Assembly (NCBI GenBank): GCA_029940375.1
Contig: JAPYUX010000002.1
Span: 254,361-316,230, forward strand
Source: Dehalococcoidia bacterium
Lineage (GTDB): Bacteria > Chloroflexota > Dehalococcoidia > Lucifugimonadales > Lucifugimonadaceae
Length of the DNA: 61,870 nt
Direction: 5' to 3'
Shown: piece after piece, positions 7,887 through 17,587 of the stretch
Layout: every line of letters starts with the position of its first letter
How positions within the stretch are numbered: position 1 is the stretch's first letter
Program-made: the position numbers and the translations under genes
The notes under the pieces: model-generated
Databases searched by the model: none
What the model saw: only the letters and a program-made list of their open reading frames with translations
Told to the model about the DNA's origin: nothing

Positions 7887-10049
7887 ATGTTTAGAAAATT
7901 CCAGTTTGGACTTGTATTGGTTGCAATGCTCTCAATGGGTGTAGTAGCTATGTCTTGTTCAGATGAAGAGGCGGAGGAAGTTACCAACACAACTAATGCT
8001 AGTGCTGCTGCTAAAGCTGCACCACCTGCTGCAAAAGCTGCTGCTAAAGCTGCCGCTCCTGCTGCAAAAGCACCAAAAGTTGTTGAAACTTCTAAAACCA
8101 CAAAAGCTGCAACTGCGGATGACCAAGCTGCAGGATTAGGAGAAGGTGATGTATCGTGGCCAAGCTTATCAGATAGTATGCCAAGTTCATTCAGTGAATC
8201 TCCTTTATGTGCTGCTCAAGCTGCTGCGGGTACAATACCTGCACTTGAGGATAGATTACCTGATAATCCACTTGTAATCTCACCTGCCGAGAGTATCGGT
8301 GAGTATGGAGGAACATGGTTTAGAGGATTTACAGGACCAGCAGATGGACAGAATATGGAAAGACCTATGAAAGACCATTTGCTATTTTTTGGTACTAACA
8401 TGACAGACGTTCAAGCTAACATTGGTGAAAGCTGGACTTCTAATGCTGATGCTACAGAATTCACAATAACTCTTAGAAAAGGGTTAAAGTGGTCAGACGG
8501 TGATGATTTTAACACCGATGACATTATGTTCTGGGTTGACAACATGTTATCAGATGAAGAAATCAACCCTTCTCCGCCTGCATGGGCGAAGTCTGGTGGA
8601 GAGCTTCTAAAATTTACAGCTCTTGACAAAGAAACAATTCAAATCAATTCATTAGAACCCTATGGTCTATTGATAACTTTGATTGCTTCAGTTGTTGTTG
8701 CTGGACCTCATACAAGAGGTGACGGAGGAGATGGGCTATATGCACCTAGTCATTATCTAAAGCAATTCCATCCTAACTTTATTGATGGTGGAGTAGCTGC
8801 TGCTAATGCTGCTGCTGAAGCTGAAGGATATGACAACTGGGCTAAGTACTTTTTATTCAAGAACCATGCTAATGCAAACCCAGACTCTCCAATGATGACA
8901 GCTTGGAAGGTTACTCAACCAATTACTTCAGAACAGTGGGCTTTAGAGAGAAATTGTTTCTACTACGCTGTTGATACTGATGGTCAACAACTTCCATACA
9001 TGGATTATGTTGTTCTAGACTTGGCTGAAAACCTAGAAGTTTTGAACCTTAAGGCGATTGCTGGTGAATATACAGTACAAGGTCGTCACATAGACTTATC
9101 AAAACTTGCTGTTTTCAAAGAAAATTCTGACAAAGGTAACTACAGAATTCAATTCTGGAGACAACCTGAAAGTGGAATAGCTAACTTATACATTAACGAA
9201 GACTGGGGAAGAGGTCCTAATGGTTCGCCTGAATTAGCTTCATTCTTAACCAATAAGGATTTCCGAGCTGCTTTGTCAATGGGTACTGAAAGAGACGAAA
9301 TCAACGAAGTATTCTTCCTTGGATTAGGTGAAGTTGGTGGGCTTTGTGCCGGCTGGGATGATCCTAATAACCCTGGAAAATACATCGGTGAAGATTATGT
9401 TCAATTTAATCCAGATGCAGCAAATGCATTATTGGACGCAATGGGATTGGACAAAAGAGACTCTGAGGGTATGAGATTAATGCCAAGTGGTGAAAAAATT
9501 GTTGTTACACACAGCGTTGCTGTGGCTGCGTTCGAAGACTATGAAGGAATTGATGGTATGGTCATTGAACAGTGGAGACAAAACCTTGGTGTTGATGGTA
9601 AATTAGATGCTCAAGAAAGAAGTCTTTGGTCAGGAAGAATAGACACTAATGAAGCTCAGCTTAATAGCTGGGAATCATCCGGTCGAGCTGGAGCTATCAT
9701 TACACCTAACCATTTAGGTATGGTTGGTGCTGGTGGATTTATTGCTCGAGTATCAGCTACAGACCATTTAGATGGTATATATGCTGATGGATGGATGGGT
9801 GAGTGGCAACGACTTTACGATGAGGCTGTGAGTGATGGATCAAAATACGCTCCAAACCTTCAAAGAGTTGTTGAATTAAACTGTGAGAATGTAAACCCAA
9901 TCACAACAGTGATGAACAAACCTACATACACAGCTATAATAAAAAAGAACGTTCATAACGTTCCAAATCCACTTCCATTCTCTTACCACGCACAAACTTC
10001 AGGAAATGGTTTTCCTGAGACTTGGTGGTTAGAAGGCGGAAATCAATAA
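7887..10049 (+). CDS. family 5 ABC solute-binding lipoprotein (peptide type)
   Basis: A 720-aa extracytoplasmic binding protein for the adjacent importer. The N-terminus is a lipoprotein signal with lipobox VVAMSC. A low-complexity linker of Ala, Lys and Pro (about residues 38-62) follows. The SBP family 5 body contains LRKGLKWSDGDDFNTDDI near residues 195-212 and the long domain typical of oligopeptide-binding proteins. The length exceeds the usual 500-600 aa, as seen in large SBP5 proteins. GGAGG sits seven bases before the ATG. A strong terminator after it separates it from the permeases, which should make the binding protein more abundant. The ligand cannot be read from sequence. Confidence 0.92.
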   Translation: MFRKFQFGLVLVAMLSMGVVAMSCSDEEAEEVTNTTNASAAAKAAPPAAKAAAKAAAPAAKAPKVVETSKTTKAATADDQAAGLGEGDVSWPSLSDSMPSSFSESPLCAAQAAAGTIPALEDRLPDNPLVISPAESIGEYGGTWFRGFTGPADGQNMERPMKDHLLFFGTNMTDVQANIGESWTSNADATEFTITLRKGLKWSDGDDFNTDDIMFWVDNMLSDEEINPSPPAWAKSGGELLKFTALDKETIQINSLEPYGLLITLIASVVVAGPHTRGDGGDGLYAPSHYLKQFHPNFIDGGVAAANAAAEAEGYDNWAKYFLFKNHANANPDSPMMTAWKVTQPITSEQWALERNCFYYAVDTDGQQLPYMDYVVLDLAENLEVLNLKAIAGEYTVQGRHIDLSKLAVFKENSDKGNYRIQFWRQPESGIANLYINEDWGRGPNGSPELASFLTNKDFRAALSMGTERDEINEVFFLGLGEVGGLCAGWDDPNNPGKYIGEDYVQFNPDAANALLDAMGLDKRDSEGMRLMPSGEKIVVTHSVAVAAFEDYEGIDGMVIEQWRQNLGVDGKLDAQERSLWSGRIDTNEAQLNSWESSGRAGAIITPNHLGMVGAGGFIARVSATDHLDGIYADGWMGEWQRLYDEAVSDGSKYAPNLQRVVELNCENVNPITTVMNKPTYTAIIKKNVHNVPNPLPFSYHAQTSGNGFPETWWLEGGNQ

Positions 10050-10097
10050 AATAATATAAAACAAAATTATTTTGTAATTTTTGTGAGTATTATATAT

Positions 10098-10130
10098 AAA
10101 AAGGGGACATCCAAAAGATGTCCCCTTTTT
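10098..10130 (+). terminator. intrinsic terminator between binding protein and permeases
   Basis: A perfect 14-bp stem: five A, GGGGACATC, loop CAAAA, GATGTCCCC and five T. The symmetric A and T tracts make it functional on either strand. It follows the solute-binding protein stop by about 50 bases. Confidence 0.92.
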
Positions 10131-10149
10131 ATATTGAATTTTTTATAAC

Positions 10150-10177
10150 TTTACTTCTATAATGTGGTATATATAAT
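10150..10177 (+). promoter_or_regulatory. likely leaderless promoter for the permease genes
   Basis: TTTACT (10150-10155), a 16-base spacer and a perfect TATAAT (10172-10177) lie just before the ATG at 10184. No Shine-Dalgarno sequence is present. A start point 6-7 bases after the -10 would fall on the ATG, implying a leaderless mRNA. Confidence 0.5.
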
Positions 10178-10183
10178 TGATAT

Positions 10184-11176
10184 ATGTTAAATTTCCTTAT
10201 AAGAAGAACTGTATTTATGTTTGTCGCATTATTTGCCGTGACAGTTATTTCCTTTTTTATTATTAATTTGCCTAAAGGAGATTATGTAACTGCCTATATT
10301 GCTCAACTTCAAGCTACTGGAAGTCTCGTAGATGCTGATGAAGCATCAAATCTTAGAAAGTTTTATGGCTTAGATAGACCATTGTACATTCAATACCTCA
10401 AATGGATAAGCCAGATTGTATTAGAGCAAAATTTAGGTTTTTCTTTTGAATACAACCAACCTGTTACAGTAGTTATTGCTGAAAGATTATTGTTAACAAT
10501 TATATTAGCAATAGCGACAATTATTTTCATATGGATTTTTGCTATTCCTATAGGAATTATTTCTGCTGTTAAACAATATTCTTTTTGGGATTATCTTTTT
10601 ACCTTTTTAGGTTTTATAGGATTGGCTATTCCTGATTTTATGATTGCACTTATAATGATGTATCTTTTCTTTGTTTGGTTTGATTTTAGTCCAGGGGGTT
10701 TGTTTTCCCCAGAGTTTTCTCAGGCTGCTTGGTCTTATGCAAGAGTAATGGATCTAATCGAACATATGTGGATCCCAATTGTTGTATTAGGTACTGCAGG
10801 TACAGCACAATTGATTCGAATAACTAGAGCTAATTTATTGGATGAATTAGCTAAACCATATGTAGTAACTGCTAGAGCTAAAGGACTTTCTGAGTGGAAA
10901 GTAATAGCTAAATACCCTGTTAGAATAGCATTAAATCCCGCTATTAGTTTAACTGCATATATTTTACCTTTTTTAATTTCAGGAAGTGTTATAGTGGGGG
11001 TAGTTTTGTCTTTACCTACGGTAGGTCCTATGTTGGTTAAAGCACTTGTTGCTCAAGATATGTATTTGGCAGGTGGAATTATTTTACTTGTAGGATTTAT
11101 GACAGTTATTGGAACGTTTATTTCTGATTTATTGCTACTTTGGATTGATCCAAGAATTAGATTTGAAGGATCATAA
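10184..11176 (+). CDS. dppB: peptide-type ABC transporter permease, DppB family
   Basis: A 330-aa integral membrane permease. It has an N-terminal helix (residues about 9-29), an external loop, then about five further helices. The cytoplasmic coupling loop ELAKPYVVTARAKGLSEWKV is the EAA motif that contacts the ATPases. The family ending DLLLLWIDPRIRF is present. It lies downstream of a terminator with its own promoter and starts the permease/ATPase operon. Substrate class (peptide, nickel or other) is inferred from family only. Confidence 0.92.
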   Translation: MLNFLIRRTVFMFVALFAVTVISFFIINLPKGDYVTAYIAQLQATGSLVDADEASNLRKFYGLDRPLYIQYLKWISQIVLEQNLGFSFEYNQPVTVVIAERLLLTIILAIATIIFIWIFAIPIGIISAVKQYSFWDYLFTFLGFIGLAIPDFMIALIMMYLFFVWFDFSPGGLFSPEFSQAAWSYARVMDLIEHMWIPIVVLGTAGTAQLIRITRANLLDELAKPYVVTARAKGLSEWKVIAKYPVRIALNPAISLTAYILPFLISGSVIVGVVLSLPTVGPMLVKALVAQDMYLAGGIILLVGFMTVIGTFISDLLLLWIDPRIRFEGS

Positions 11177-11183
11177 AATTATA

Positions 11184-12350
11184 ATGAATTATTTATCAAA
11201 AATAAAAAATAAATTTTTTAGTGACAAAATACCAGAAGAAATAATCGTTCAAGAAGATGAATCTATACAAATTGCCACACAAAGGCAGTTGATATGGCGA
11301 AGGTTTAAAAGACACAGATTAGGATTTGCATCTTCTATAGTAGTAATTTTATTTTATGTTGTAGTACTTTTTGCAGATTTTTTGGCTACTTCAGTTCCTG
11401 TACATTACGGGGCAGCGAGAGGTTTTATGCCCCCTCAGCCAATTAAATTTTTTCAGGAAGGTGATTTTTTGAGTGTGTGCCACGTTATTGGTGAAAGAAA
11501 CCTGGAATCATTTCGTATGGAGCATACTGCTGATTGTAATAATAGAGAGCCCTTACAATTATTTGGAAAAGGGTATGAATACAAATTGTGGGGACTATTT
11601 AAAACTGACAGACACCTTTTTGCAATGAAAAACCCAGATGCGAATGTAGATGAGTGGATCCACCTTATGGGAACCGATAAACAAGGAAGAGATGTGTTTT
11701 CAAGAGTTATGCACGGAACTAGAGTATCTTTAACAATAGGAATAATTGGAGTTGGATTAAGTATTGTTTTTGGTATATTTATTGGATCTATTTCGGGATA
11801 CTATGGAGGACTTATTGATTCATTATTGCAAAGATTTATCGAAATAATTCGCTCAGTTCCTACGATCCCACTCTATATGGGTTTTTCAGCTGCTTTTCCT
11901 GCAGATTGGACAATTAATCAGGTTTACTTTATGATTACAGTTATTATTTCATTATTTGCATGGACAGATTTGGCAAGGGTTATTAGAGGAAGGTTTTTAT
12001 CTTTAAGAGATGAGGACTTTGTTGTTGCTGCAAGATTAAATGGAGCAAGTACTATGAGAATTGTTTTTGTTCATATGTTACCTTCATTTTATAGTCATAT
12101 TATTGCTCAAGCATCCCTAGCTTTACCTTTAATGATAGTTACAGAGACTTCTCTTAGTTATTTAGGTTTAGGTTTAAGGCCGCCGGCAATAAGTTATGGT
12201 GTACTTTTAAAAGATGCTCAAAATGTGCAAGCAGTTGCACATAGTCCATGGTTATTCTTACCAGCAATTTTCGTAATCGTGGTTATTTTAGCTTTAAACT
12301 TTATGGGAGATGGTATTAGAGATGCCGCTGATCCCTACCAAGAGGTATAA
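11184..12350 (+). CDS. dppC: peptide-type ABC transporter permease, DppC family
   Basis: A 388-aa permease partner of the preceding gene. The ATG at 11184, eight bases after the upstream stop, is chosen; the open frame extends back to 11109 but would overlap dppB. The N-terminus has a RRFKRHRLGF basic segment before the first helix, typical of DppC. A large external loop of about 110 residues follows with two Cys. The core is MGTDKQGRDVFSRVMHGTR, then five helices with the EAA loop DEDFVVAARLNGAS, ending in GDGIRDAADPY. Confidence 0.92.
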   Translation: MNYLSKIKNKFFSDKIPEEIIVQEDESIQIATQRQLIWRRFKRHRLGFASSIVVILFYVVVLFADFLATSVPVHYGAARGFMPPQPIKFFQEGDFLSVCHVIGERNLESFRMEHTADCNNREPLQLFGKGYEYKLWGLFKTDRHLFAMKNPDANVDEWIHLMGTDKQGRDVFSRVMHGTRVSLTIGIIGVGLSIVFGIFIGSISGYYGGLIDSLLQRFIEIIRSVPTIPLYMGFSAAFPADWTINQVYFMITVIISLFAWTDLARVIRGRFLSLRDEDFVVAARLNGASTMRIVFVHMLPSFYSHIIAQASLALPLMIVTETSLSYLGLGLRPPAISYGVLLKDAQNVQAVAHSPWLFLPAIFVIVVILALNFMGDGIRDAADPYQEV

Positions 12351-12353
12351 AAT

Positions 12354-13373
12354 ATGACAACTAAAAACAAATTAGAAAAAAAATCCATACTAGAAGTAAG
12401 AGGCTTGAAGACTTATTTTTATACAACAGATGGTACGGTTAAAGCTGTAGATGGAGTTGATTTGGATGTATTCCCAAAAAAAACTTTGGGAATCGTAGGA
12501 GAAAGTGGGTGCGGTAAAAGTATAACTACTAAATCTATTTTAAGATTGATTGATTATCCAGGTAGAACAATTGAAGGTGAAGTTAATCTCAAAGGAGATA
12601 CTTTGAAAGATTCAGTGGATTTATTAAAATTAAAACAAAATGGTACTGAATTACGACAGATTAGAGGTGGCAGAATTTCTATGATATTTCAGGAACCAAT
12701 GACTTCCTTCAGTCCAATACATACTATTGGGAATCAAATAATTGAAGCAATCAGGTTGCATTCCAAATTAGGCAAATCTGAAGCATTAGAATTTGCAGAA
12801 GATTGGCTGATCCGAGTTGGAATGTCAAATCCCAGCCAAAGACTTAAGCAATATGCTTTTGAACTTAGTGGAGGTCAAAGACAGAGAGCCATGATAGCTA
12901 TGGCTTTATGTACGAACCCAGATATATTAATTGCCGATGAACCTACAACAGCTTTGGATGTTACAACACAAGCTCAAGTTCTAGATTTATTAAAAGAAAT
13001 GCAAGAGAAAAATGGCATGTCTATAATAATGATTACTCATGATTTGGGGGTAATTGCGGAATTAGCTGATGATGTTTCTGTTATGTATTTAGGTAAAGTC
13101 GTGGAAAGTGGTACTATCCGTCAGGTATTTAAAAATCCTAAACATCCTTATACGCAAGCTCTCTTAAGTTCTATTCCTTCTTTGGCTACAGGACATAGAG
13201 AGAGGCTGCCTATTCTTACAGGTACAATTCCTCATCCACAGGCTAGGCCTGCGGGATGTCCATTCAATCCTAGATGTAAAGATTTTATAGAAGGAACATG
13301 TGAAGTGAGCTTCCCTAATCAAGAAATAATAGAAGAGGGACATTTAGTTAATTGTCATCTTTATAATAAGTAG
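12354..13373 (+). CDS. dppD: peptide-type ABC transporter ATPase, DppD family
   Basis: A 339-aa nucleotide-binding subunit. It has Walker A GESGCGKS, Q-loop FQEPMTSF, signature LSGGQRQR, Walker B ILIADEPTTALD and switch ITHDLG. The C-terminal extension has the oligopeptide/dipeptide motif with Cys-rich GCPFNPRCKDF, which is associated with an iron-sulfur or metal site in this family. It starts three bases after dppC. It is expected to pair with the next gene as a heterodimer. Confidence 0.95.
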   Translation: MTTKNKLEKKSILEVRGLKTYFYTTDGTVKAVDGVDLDVFPKKTLGIVGESGCGKSITTKSILRLIDYPGRTIEGEVNLKGDTLKDSVDLLKLKQNGTELRQIRGGRISMIFQEPMTSFSPIHTIGNQIIEAIRLHSKLGKSEALEFAEDWLIRVGMSNPSQRLKQYAFELSGGQRQRAMIAMALCTNPDILIADEPTTALDVTTQAQVLDLLKEMQEKNGMSIIMITHDLGVIAELADDVSVMYLGKVVESGTIRQVFKNPKHPYTQALLSSIPSLATGHRERLPILTGTIPHPQARPAGCPFNPRCKDFIEGTCEVSFPNQEIIEEGHLVNCHLYNK

Positions 13374-13379
13374 GTATTT

Positions 13380-14402
13380 ATGTCAGCAACAAAAACACAA
13401 AATGAAAATATAGTAGAAGTAAAAAATTTAAAAAAATATTTTCCTCTAACACAAGGTATATTTCAAAAAGTCGTAGGACATATTAAGGCTGTTGACGACG
13501 TTTCTTTTGTAATTCCTAGAGGAAAAACAGTTGGACTTGTAGGAGAATCAGGATGTGGTAAAACTACTATTTCTAAGTGTATTTTAAGAGCTATTGATCC
13601 AACCTCTGGTGAAATTAATCTGAATACAGAACAAGGAAGTAAGAATATTGCAGATATGCGAGAAAAGGAACTAAGGCCTTTAAGAAAAGAAATGCAATTG
13701 ATTTTTCAAGATCCTTTTTCTTCATTAAATCCTCGCATGAACCTTTTTGATATTGTTAGTGAACCTTTGTTATTAAATGGTGTAAAAAGCAGAGTCGAGA
13801 GACAGGATAGAGTAGAGGAACTTTTGTCAAAAGTTGGGCTTAGGCCGGAATATATGGTACGTTTTCCACATGCATTTAGTGGCGGCCAAAGACAAAGAAT
13901 TGGAATTGCTCGAGCATTAGCTTTAAATCCTTCTCTAATTGTTTGCGATGAACCTGTTTCTGGATTAGATGTTTCAGTACAGGCTCAAGTTATAAACCTA
14001 TTGATGGATTTACAAGATGAATTAGGATTATCATACCTGTTTGTGTCTCATGATTTAAGTATTGTTCGACAAATAAGTGATAGTATTCAGGTGATGTATT
14101 TAGGCAGATTAGTTGAAAATGGAACTCCTGAAGAAATCTTTTCATCTCCGAAACATCCTTATACAGAAGCTCTAATTTCAGCCGTTCCACAAGCAGATCC
14201 AGATATGCCAAAAAATCATCAAACCTTAATAGGAGAAATTCCAAATCCTTCTAATCCACCAAATGGGTGTTATTTCCATCCACGATGTGCCTATGCAACA
14301 GATGAATGTAAAAAAACCAATCCTGCTTTAACTGTTGATAAATCAGGGAGATCTTTTAGTTGTCATAATGCAAAAGATATAAAACTTACTGGTCTTATTT
14401 GA
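13380..14402 (+). CDS. dppF: peptide-type ABC transporter ATPase, DppF family
   Basis: A 340-aa second ATPase of the importer. Walker [11 protein letters not shown]-loop [12 protein letters not shown], signature FSGGQRQR, Walker [13 protein letters not shown] and VSHDLS are intact. The C-terminal [11 protein letters not shown] matches the oligopeptide-transporter extension. It follows dppD by six bases and is followed closely by the lipoprotein gene, so the operon probably continues through the amidohydrolase. Confidence 0.95.
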   Translation: MSATKTQNENIVEVKNLKKYFPLTQGIFQKVVGHIKAVDDVSFVIPRGKTVGLVGESGCGKTTISKCILRAIDPTSGEINLNTEQGSKNIADMREKELRPLRKEMQLIFQDPFSSLNPRMNLFDIVSEPLLLNGVKSRVERQDRVEELLSKVGLRPEYMVRFPHAFSGGQRQRIGIARALALNPSLIVCDEPVSGLDVSVQAQVINLLMDLQDELGLSYLFVSHDLSIVRQISDSIQVMYLGRLVENGTPEEIFSSPKHPYTEALISAVPQADPDMPKNHQTLIGEIPNPSNPPNGCYFHPRCAYATDECKKTNPALTVDKSGRSFSCHNAKDIKLTGLI

Positions 14403-14407
14403 TAACT

Positions 14408-14965
14408 ATGTATTTTAAAATTACCTTTTTCATTTTTAGCCTCTTTCTCATTCTTCTTTCTTGTTCATTTGATGAAAAAGAAGATTATTCACAATTAGAA
14501 GAATGGCGAGCTGAATTAAGAACAGAAATGATTCAATCAAGAAGAGATTTAATGTCTACATCTGACTTAAATATAAAATCGGAAATTTTTATAAATGAAC
14601 ACATAAAATTTTATAATTGGTTAAAATCAAAGATTTCTCCTGAGTATATAGATCCAACTTGTGACGATCAGATACTTAAAAAACACCTTATACCTCAATT
14701 AGAATCTGTAAAATTGCTCATATCTTTTAGTGACCCCAAGGATGATTTTTTTGAAATATACCCACTGCCTCCCGAAATATTACATATTTTAGGTCCTAGC
14801 GATACCAAAGGCATAGAAAATGATGTAATTGAATTGATCGATAAAGAGAATCTAAATTGGTCAGTCAGTTATTCAAGAGCACCGTTGAAATTAATAAAAA
14901 AAGACGTATGGTATATAATACCTACCAAAATAACGGAATCAGTATATAAGGGATGTAAATTATGA
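14408..14965 (+). CDS. lipoprotein of unknown function
   Basis: A 185-aa protein with a short hydrophobic signal and lipobox LLSC at its N-terminus. The rest is charged and hydrophilic with two Cys (TCDD and a KGCKL end). The ATG at 14408 is preferred because an upstream TTG overlaps the dppF stop. Its stop overlaps the next gene as ATGA. I do not recognise the family. Its place in the importer operon suggests a role at the outer face of the membrane linked to uptake. Confidence 0.75.
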   Translation: MYFKITFFIFSLFLILLSCSFDEKEDYSQLEEWRAELRTEMIQSRRDLMSTSDLNIKSEIFINEHIKFYNWLKSKISPEYIDPTCDDQILKKHLIPQLESVKLLISFSDPKDDFFEIYPLPPEILHILGPSDTKGIENDVIELIDKENLNWSVSYSRAPLKLIKKDVWYIIPTKITESVYKGCKL

Positions 14966-16206
14966 CGTCAAAAGTTTTTTATACAAATAGGTACATTGAT
15001 ACACAAAAAGGAAAAGTTGTAGAACTTGATAGCGCTATTTTAACTGAAGATGAAGTTATTGTAGCCATTGATACAAAAGATGCTATTTCAAGCCATCCTG
15101 ATTATAATAATGCAGAAAAAATTACCCTAAAAGGAACTGTTCTCCCTGGATTGGTTGATAGTCATGTTCATCTTATAGGATTAGGAACAGGTATTGCTGG
15201 GGATGACCTAGTTAAATTAGATGATAATTTGTTAGCCATAAATGGAGCACAAAATGCAAGAAAACATTTAGATTCTGGAGTTACAACTATTAGAGATTGT
15301 GGAGCTAAAAATCAAACAACATACATGATTAAAAAAGCCAAAGAAATGGGCTTGATAAATACACCAGATTTAATAATAGCGGGGAGACCAATAACTATTA
15401 TTGGTGGACATTTGAACTGGTTTGGAGAAGTTGCAACGGGAGTTAAAGAATGTGTAGCATCTGTAAGAAGATTAGTAATGGATGGAAGTGATTTTATCAA
15501 AATCACAGCTACAGGAGGAAGTACAGGGACATCAAGAGTAGATGTAAGATCATTTAATATTGAAGAAATGACTGCAATAGTAGATGAAGCTCATAAGTTT
15601 GGTATTCACATCGCTGCTCACTGCGTAAATATAGATGGAATCAAAACGGCAGTTGATGCAGGAGTAGATACAATAATTCATGGAAAGTTTATGAATGCTA
15701 GTGGGGATTTAGAATTTGATGAAGATCTAGCAAAAAAAATGTCAGACAACGGTATTTTTATAAATGCTACTTTGCATCAAGGAAGAGAGAGAATTTGGCA
15801 ACTTAAAGAACTTGCCAAAAATAAAAAGTTGTCAAGTATAGAAAACACTGAAATTCACGCTTTTGAGAAAAACTGGGATGATTCAAAAAAAATGTGGAAT
15901 AAAATTATTGATTCAGGTATTCAATTAGTTGCAGGATCAGATGCTTCTTGGCAACATTATAAATTGGGAGGCACTAGCTTTCAAGATGAAATTCATGCGC
16001 ATGTTTCTATAGGAATGACTCCAATGGAAGCAATCCAATCAGGAACAATATATGCTGCTAAATCTTGTTGGGTGGATGAGAAAGTAGGATCTTTAGAACC
16101 TGGTAAGATAGCAAATATTATTGCTGTAGATGGTAACCCCGAAAAAAACATTGAAGATTTACGAAATATCAATTCCATTATTTATAGAGGCTATATTCAT
16201 AAATAA
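14962..16206 (+). CDS. metal-dependent amidohydrolase (imidazolonepropionase/prolidase-like)
   Basis: A 414-aa amidohydrolase-superfamily enzyme. PGLVDSHVHLIGLG holds the first His pair, DFIKITATGG the presumed carbamylated lysine, HIAAHC and IIHGKF the next metal-site His residues, and AGSDAS the late Asp. The C-terminal strand GSLEPGKIANIIAVDGNP closes the beta-sandwich. The sequence most resembles the group that includes Xaa-Arg/Xaa-Lys dipeptidases. In an operon with a peptide importer, hydrolysis of imported dipeptides or N-acyl compounds is a reasonable inference. ATGA overlap with the lipoprotein gene shows coupling. Confidence 0.88.
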   Translation: MTSKVFYTNRYIDTQKGKVVELDSAILTEDEVIVAIDTKDAISSHPDYNNAEKITLKGTVLPGLVDSHVHLIGLGTGIAGDDLVKLDDNLLAINGAQNARKHLDSGVTTIRDCGAKNQTTYMIKKAKEMGLINTPDLIIAGRPITIIGGHLNWFGEVATGVKECVASVRRLVMDGSDFIKITATGGSTGTSRVDVRSFNIEEMTAIVDEAHKFGIHIAAHCVNIDGIKTAVDAGVDTIIHGKFMNASGDLEFDEDLAKKMSDNGIFINATLHQGRERIWQLKELAKNKKLSSIENTEIHAFEKNWDDSKKMWNKIIDSGIQLVAGSDASWQHYKLGGTSFQDEIHAHVSIGMTPMEAIQSGTIYAAKSCWVDEKVGSLEPGKIANIIAVDGNPEKNIEDLRNINSIIYRGYIHK

Positions 16207-16211
16207 AATTA

Positions 16212-17540
16212 CTATCTAACTAGACGCCTGAATGGTTCTGTTAATATAGGTGCTTCCAAGAAATCTTCAAAGTTTGAATTCATAGCTTTTTCAATCACTT
16301 TTAATGTTTTCTCAATAGCATTTGCAGTAATAGTAATGTCCTCTTTGTTATGTGACATATTAGGATGGAAAACAGTAGTCATATGTATTCCTTGTTTAGC
16401 CATTTCTTGAACAAATAAAGTCTTTGCAAATGGAATCAATTCATTATCTACATTGAATTGAATTACTGGGCATGAATTTATTCCAGCCATTTCAACATCA
16501 ACATTAGAATTAGAACAAATTTCTGAAATTTTTGATTTTAATTCCTTACCGTAATCATCAAACCATTTTTCAGAATTATTTTTTAGTAAATATTCAATTG
16601 TAGCCTTTGATGCTGCTAAACCTATAGTGTCAGTCCAATATGTACTTGAGACAAACATTCTATCAGCAGGTTCCATTGCTTCATAAGATCCTACAACTGC
16701 ACCCATTGGATATCCATTAGACATTGCCTTAGCAAAAACACTCATGTCTGGAGTTACTCCAAGTCTTTTTTGAGCTCCCCCCACAGACATGCGCCAACCA
16801 GAACTCACTTCGTCGAAAATAAACAAAGAACCATTTTTATTGGTCATTGATTTTACTTCTTCTAGATACCCTGTTACAGAATAATCAGATCTCATTGGCT
16901 CCATCATCACAGCTGCAACTTCATCTCCATGTTCATCAAGAAGGCTTTTAAGTTGATTTAGATCTCCATAAGTAAAAGGAATAGCTGTACCTTTTAAAAC
17001 TTTCGGAACACCTATGGGTTCAATACCTGCAAAAGGAAATCTCCCATCTTCAGGATTTACTAGATAATTAGCTGATTGATACCAATCGTGCCACCCATGA
17101 TATCCACTGAAAAGTATTTTATCTCTTCCTGTAGTTCCCCTAGCAATTCTTACAGCTACCGCACAAGCGTCTCCACCACCTTTTGCATAGCGAACCATTT
17201 CGGCACTAGGAATTTCATTTATAAGAATTTCTGCCAGTTCTATTTCTAATGAATGATTAATAGTATGGATACTTCCTTTATCAATTTGATTTTTAACAGC
17301 ATTATTAACATAACTGTGCGAATGTCCTAAAATTATTGCAGAAACACAATTCATCCAATCTAGATATCTATTCCCGTCTACATCTACAAAATAGCCTCCT
17401 TTCGAACTTTCTGCATAAAGAGGATTAAAGCCATGTGCAAATTGACTAGATCTTTTACTAATCAATTGAGTTTTACCTGGGATAATTTTCTCTGCTTGTT
17501 TGTATAGATCTAGTGATTTTTGTATGCTATGTTTTTTCAT
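16212..17540 (-). CDS. class III aminotransferase, glutamate-1-semialdehyde aminomutase-like
   Basis: A 442-aa PLP enzyme. It shows GGGDACAVAVRIARG (phosphate-binding region), FSGYHGWHDWYQ, FIFDEVSSGWR (cofactor Asp) and FAKAMSNGYPMGAVVG with the Schiff-base Lys. This pattern fits the GSA-aminomutase-like aminotransferases. No tetrapyrrole genes are nearby, so a dedicated aminotransferase role on an amino acid or oxo acid is as likely. ATG at 17540 is chosen because the longer open frame runs into the divergent promoter. Only 47 bases separate it from the divergent MDR gene. Confidence 0.88.
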   Translation of the reverse strand: MKKHSIQKSLDLYKQAEKIIPGKTQLISKRSSQFAHGFNPLYAESSKGGYFVDVDGNRYLDWMNCVSAIILGHSHSYVNNAVKNQIDKGSIHTINHSLEIELAEILINEIPSAEMVRYAKGGGDACAVAVRIARGTTGRDKILFSGYHGWHDWYQSANYLVNPEDGRFPFAGIEPIGVPKVLKGTAIPFTYGDLNQLKSLLDEHGDEVAAVMMEPMRSDYSVTGYLEEVKSMTNKNGSLFIFDEVSSGWRMSVGGAQKRLGVTPDMSVFAKAMSNGYPMGAVVGSYEAMEPADRMFVSSTYWTDTIGLAASKATIEYLLKNNSEKWFDDYGKELKSKISEICSNSNVDVEMAGINSCPVIQFNVDNELIPFAKTLFVQEMAKQGIHMTTVFHPNMSHNKEDITITANAIEKTLKVIEKAMNSNFEDFLEAPILTEPFRRLVR

Positions 17541-17587
17541 ATAAATTTCTTTTTTTACAATATTAATATTTAAGGTAAGGTTCAAAT

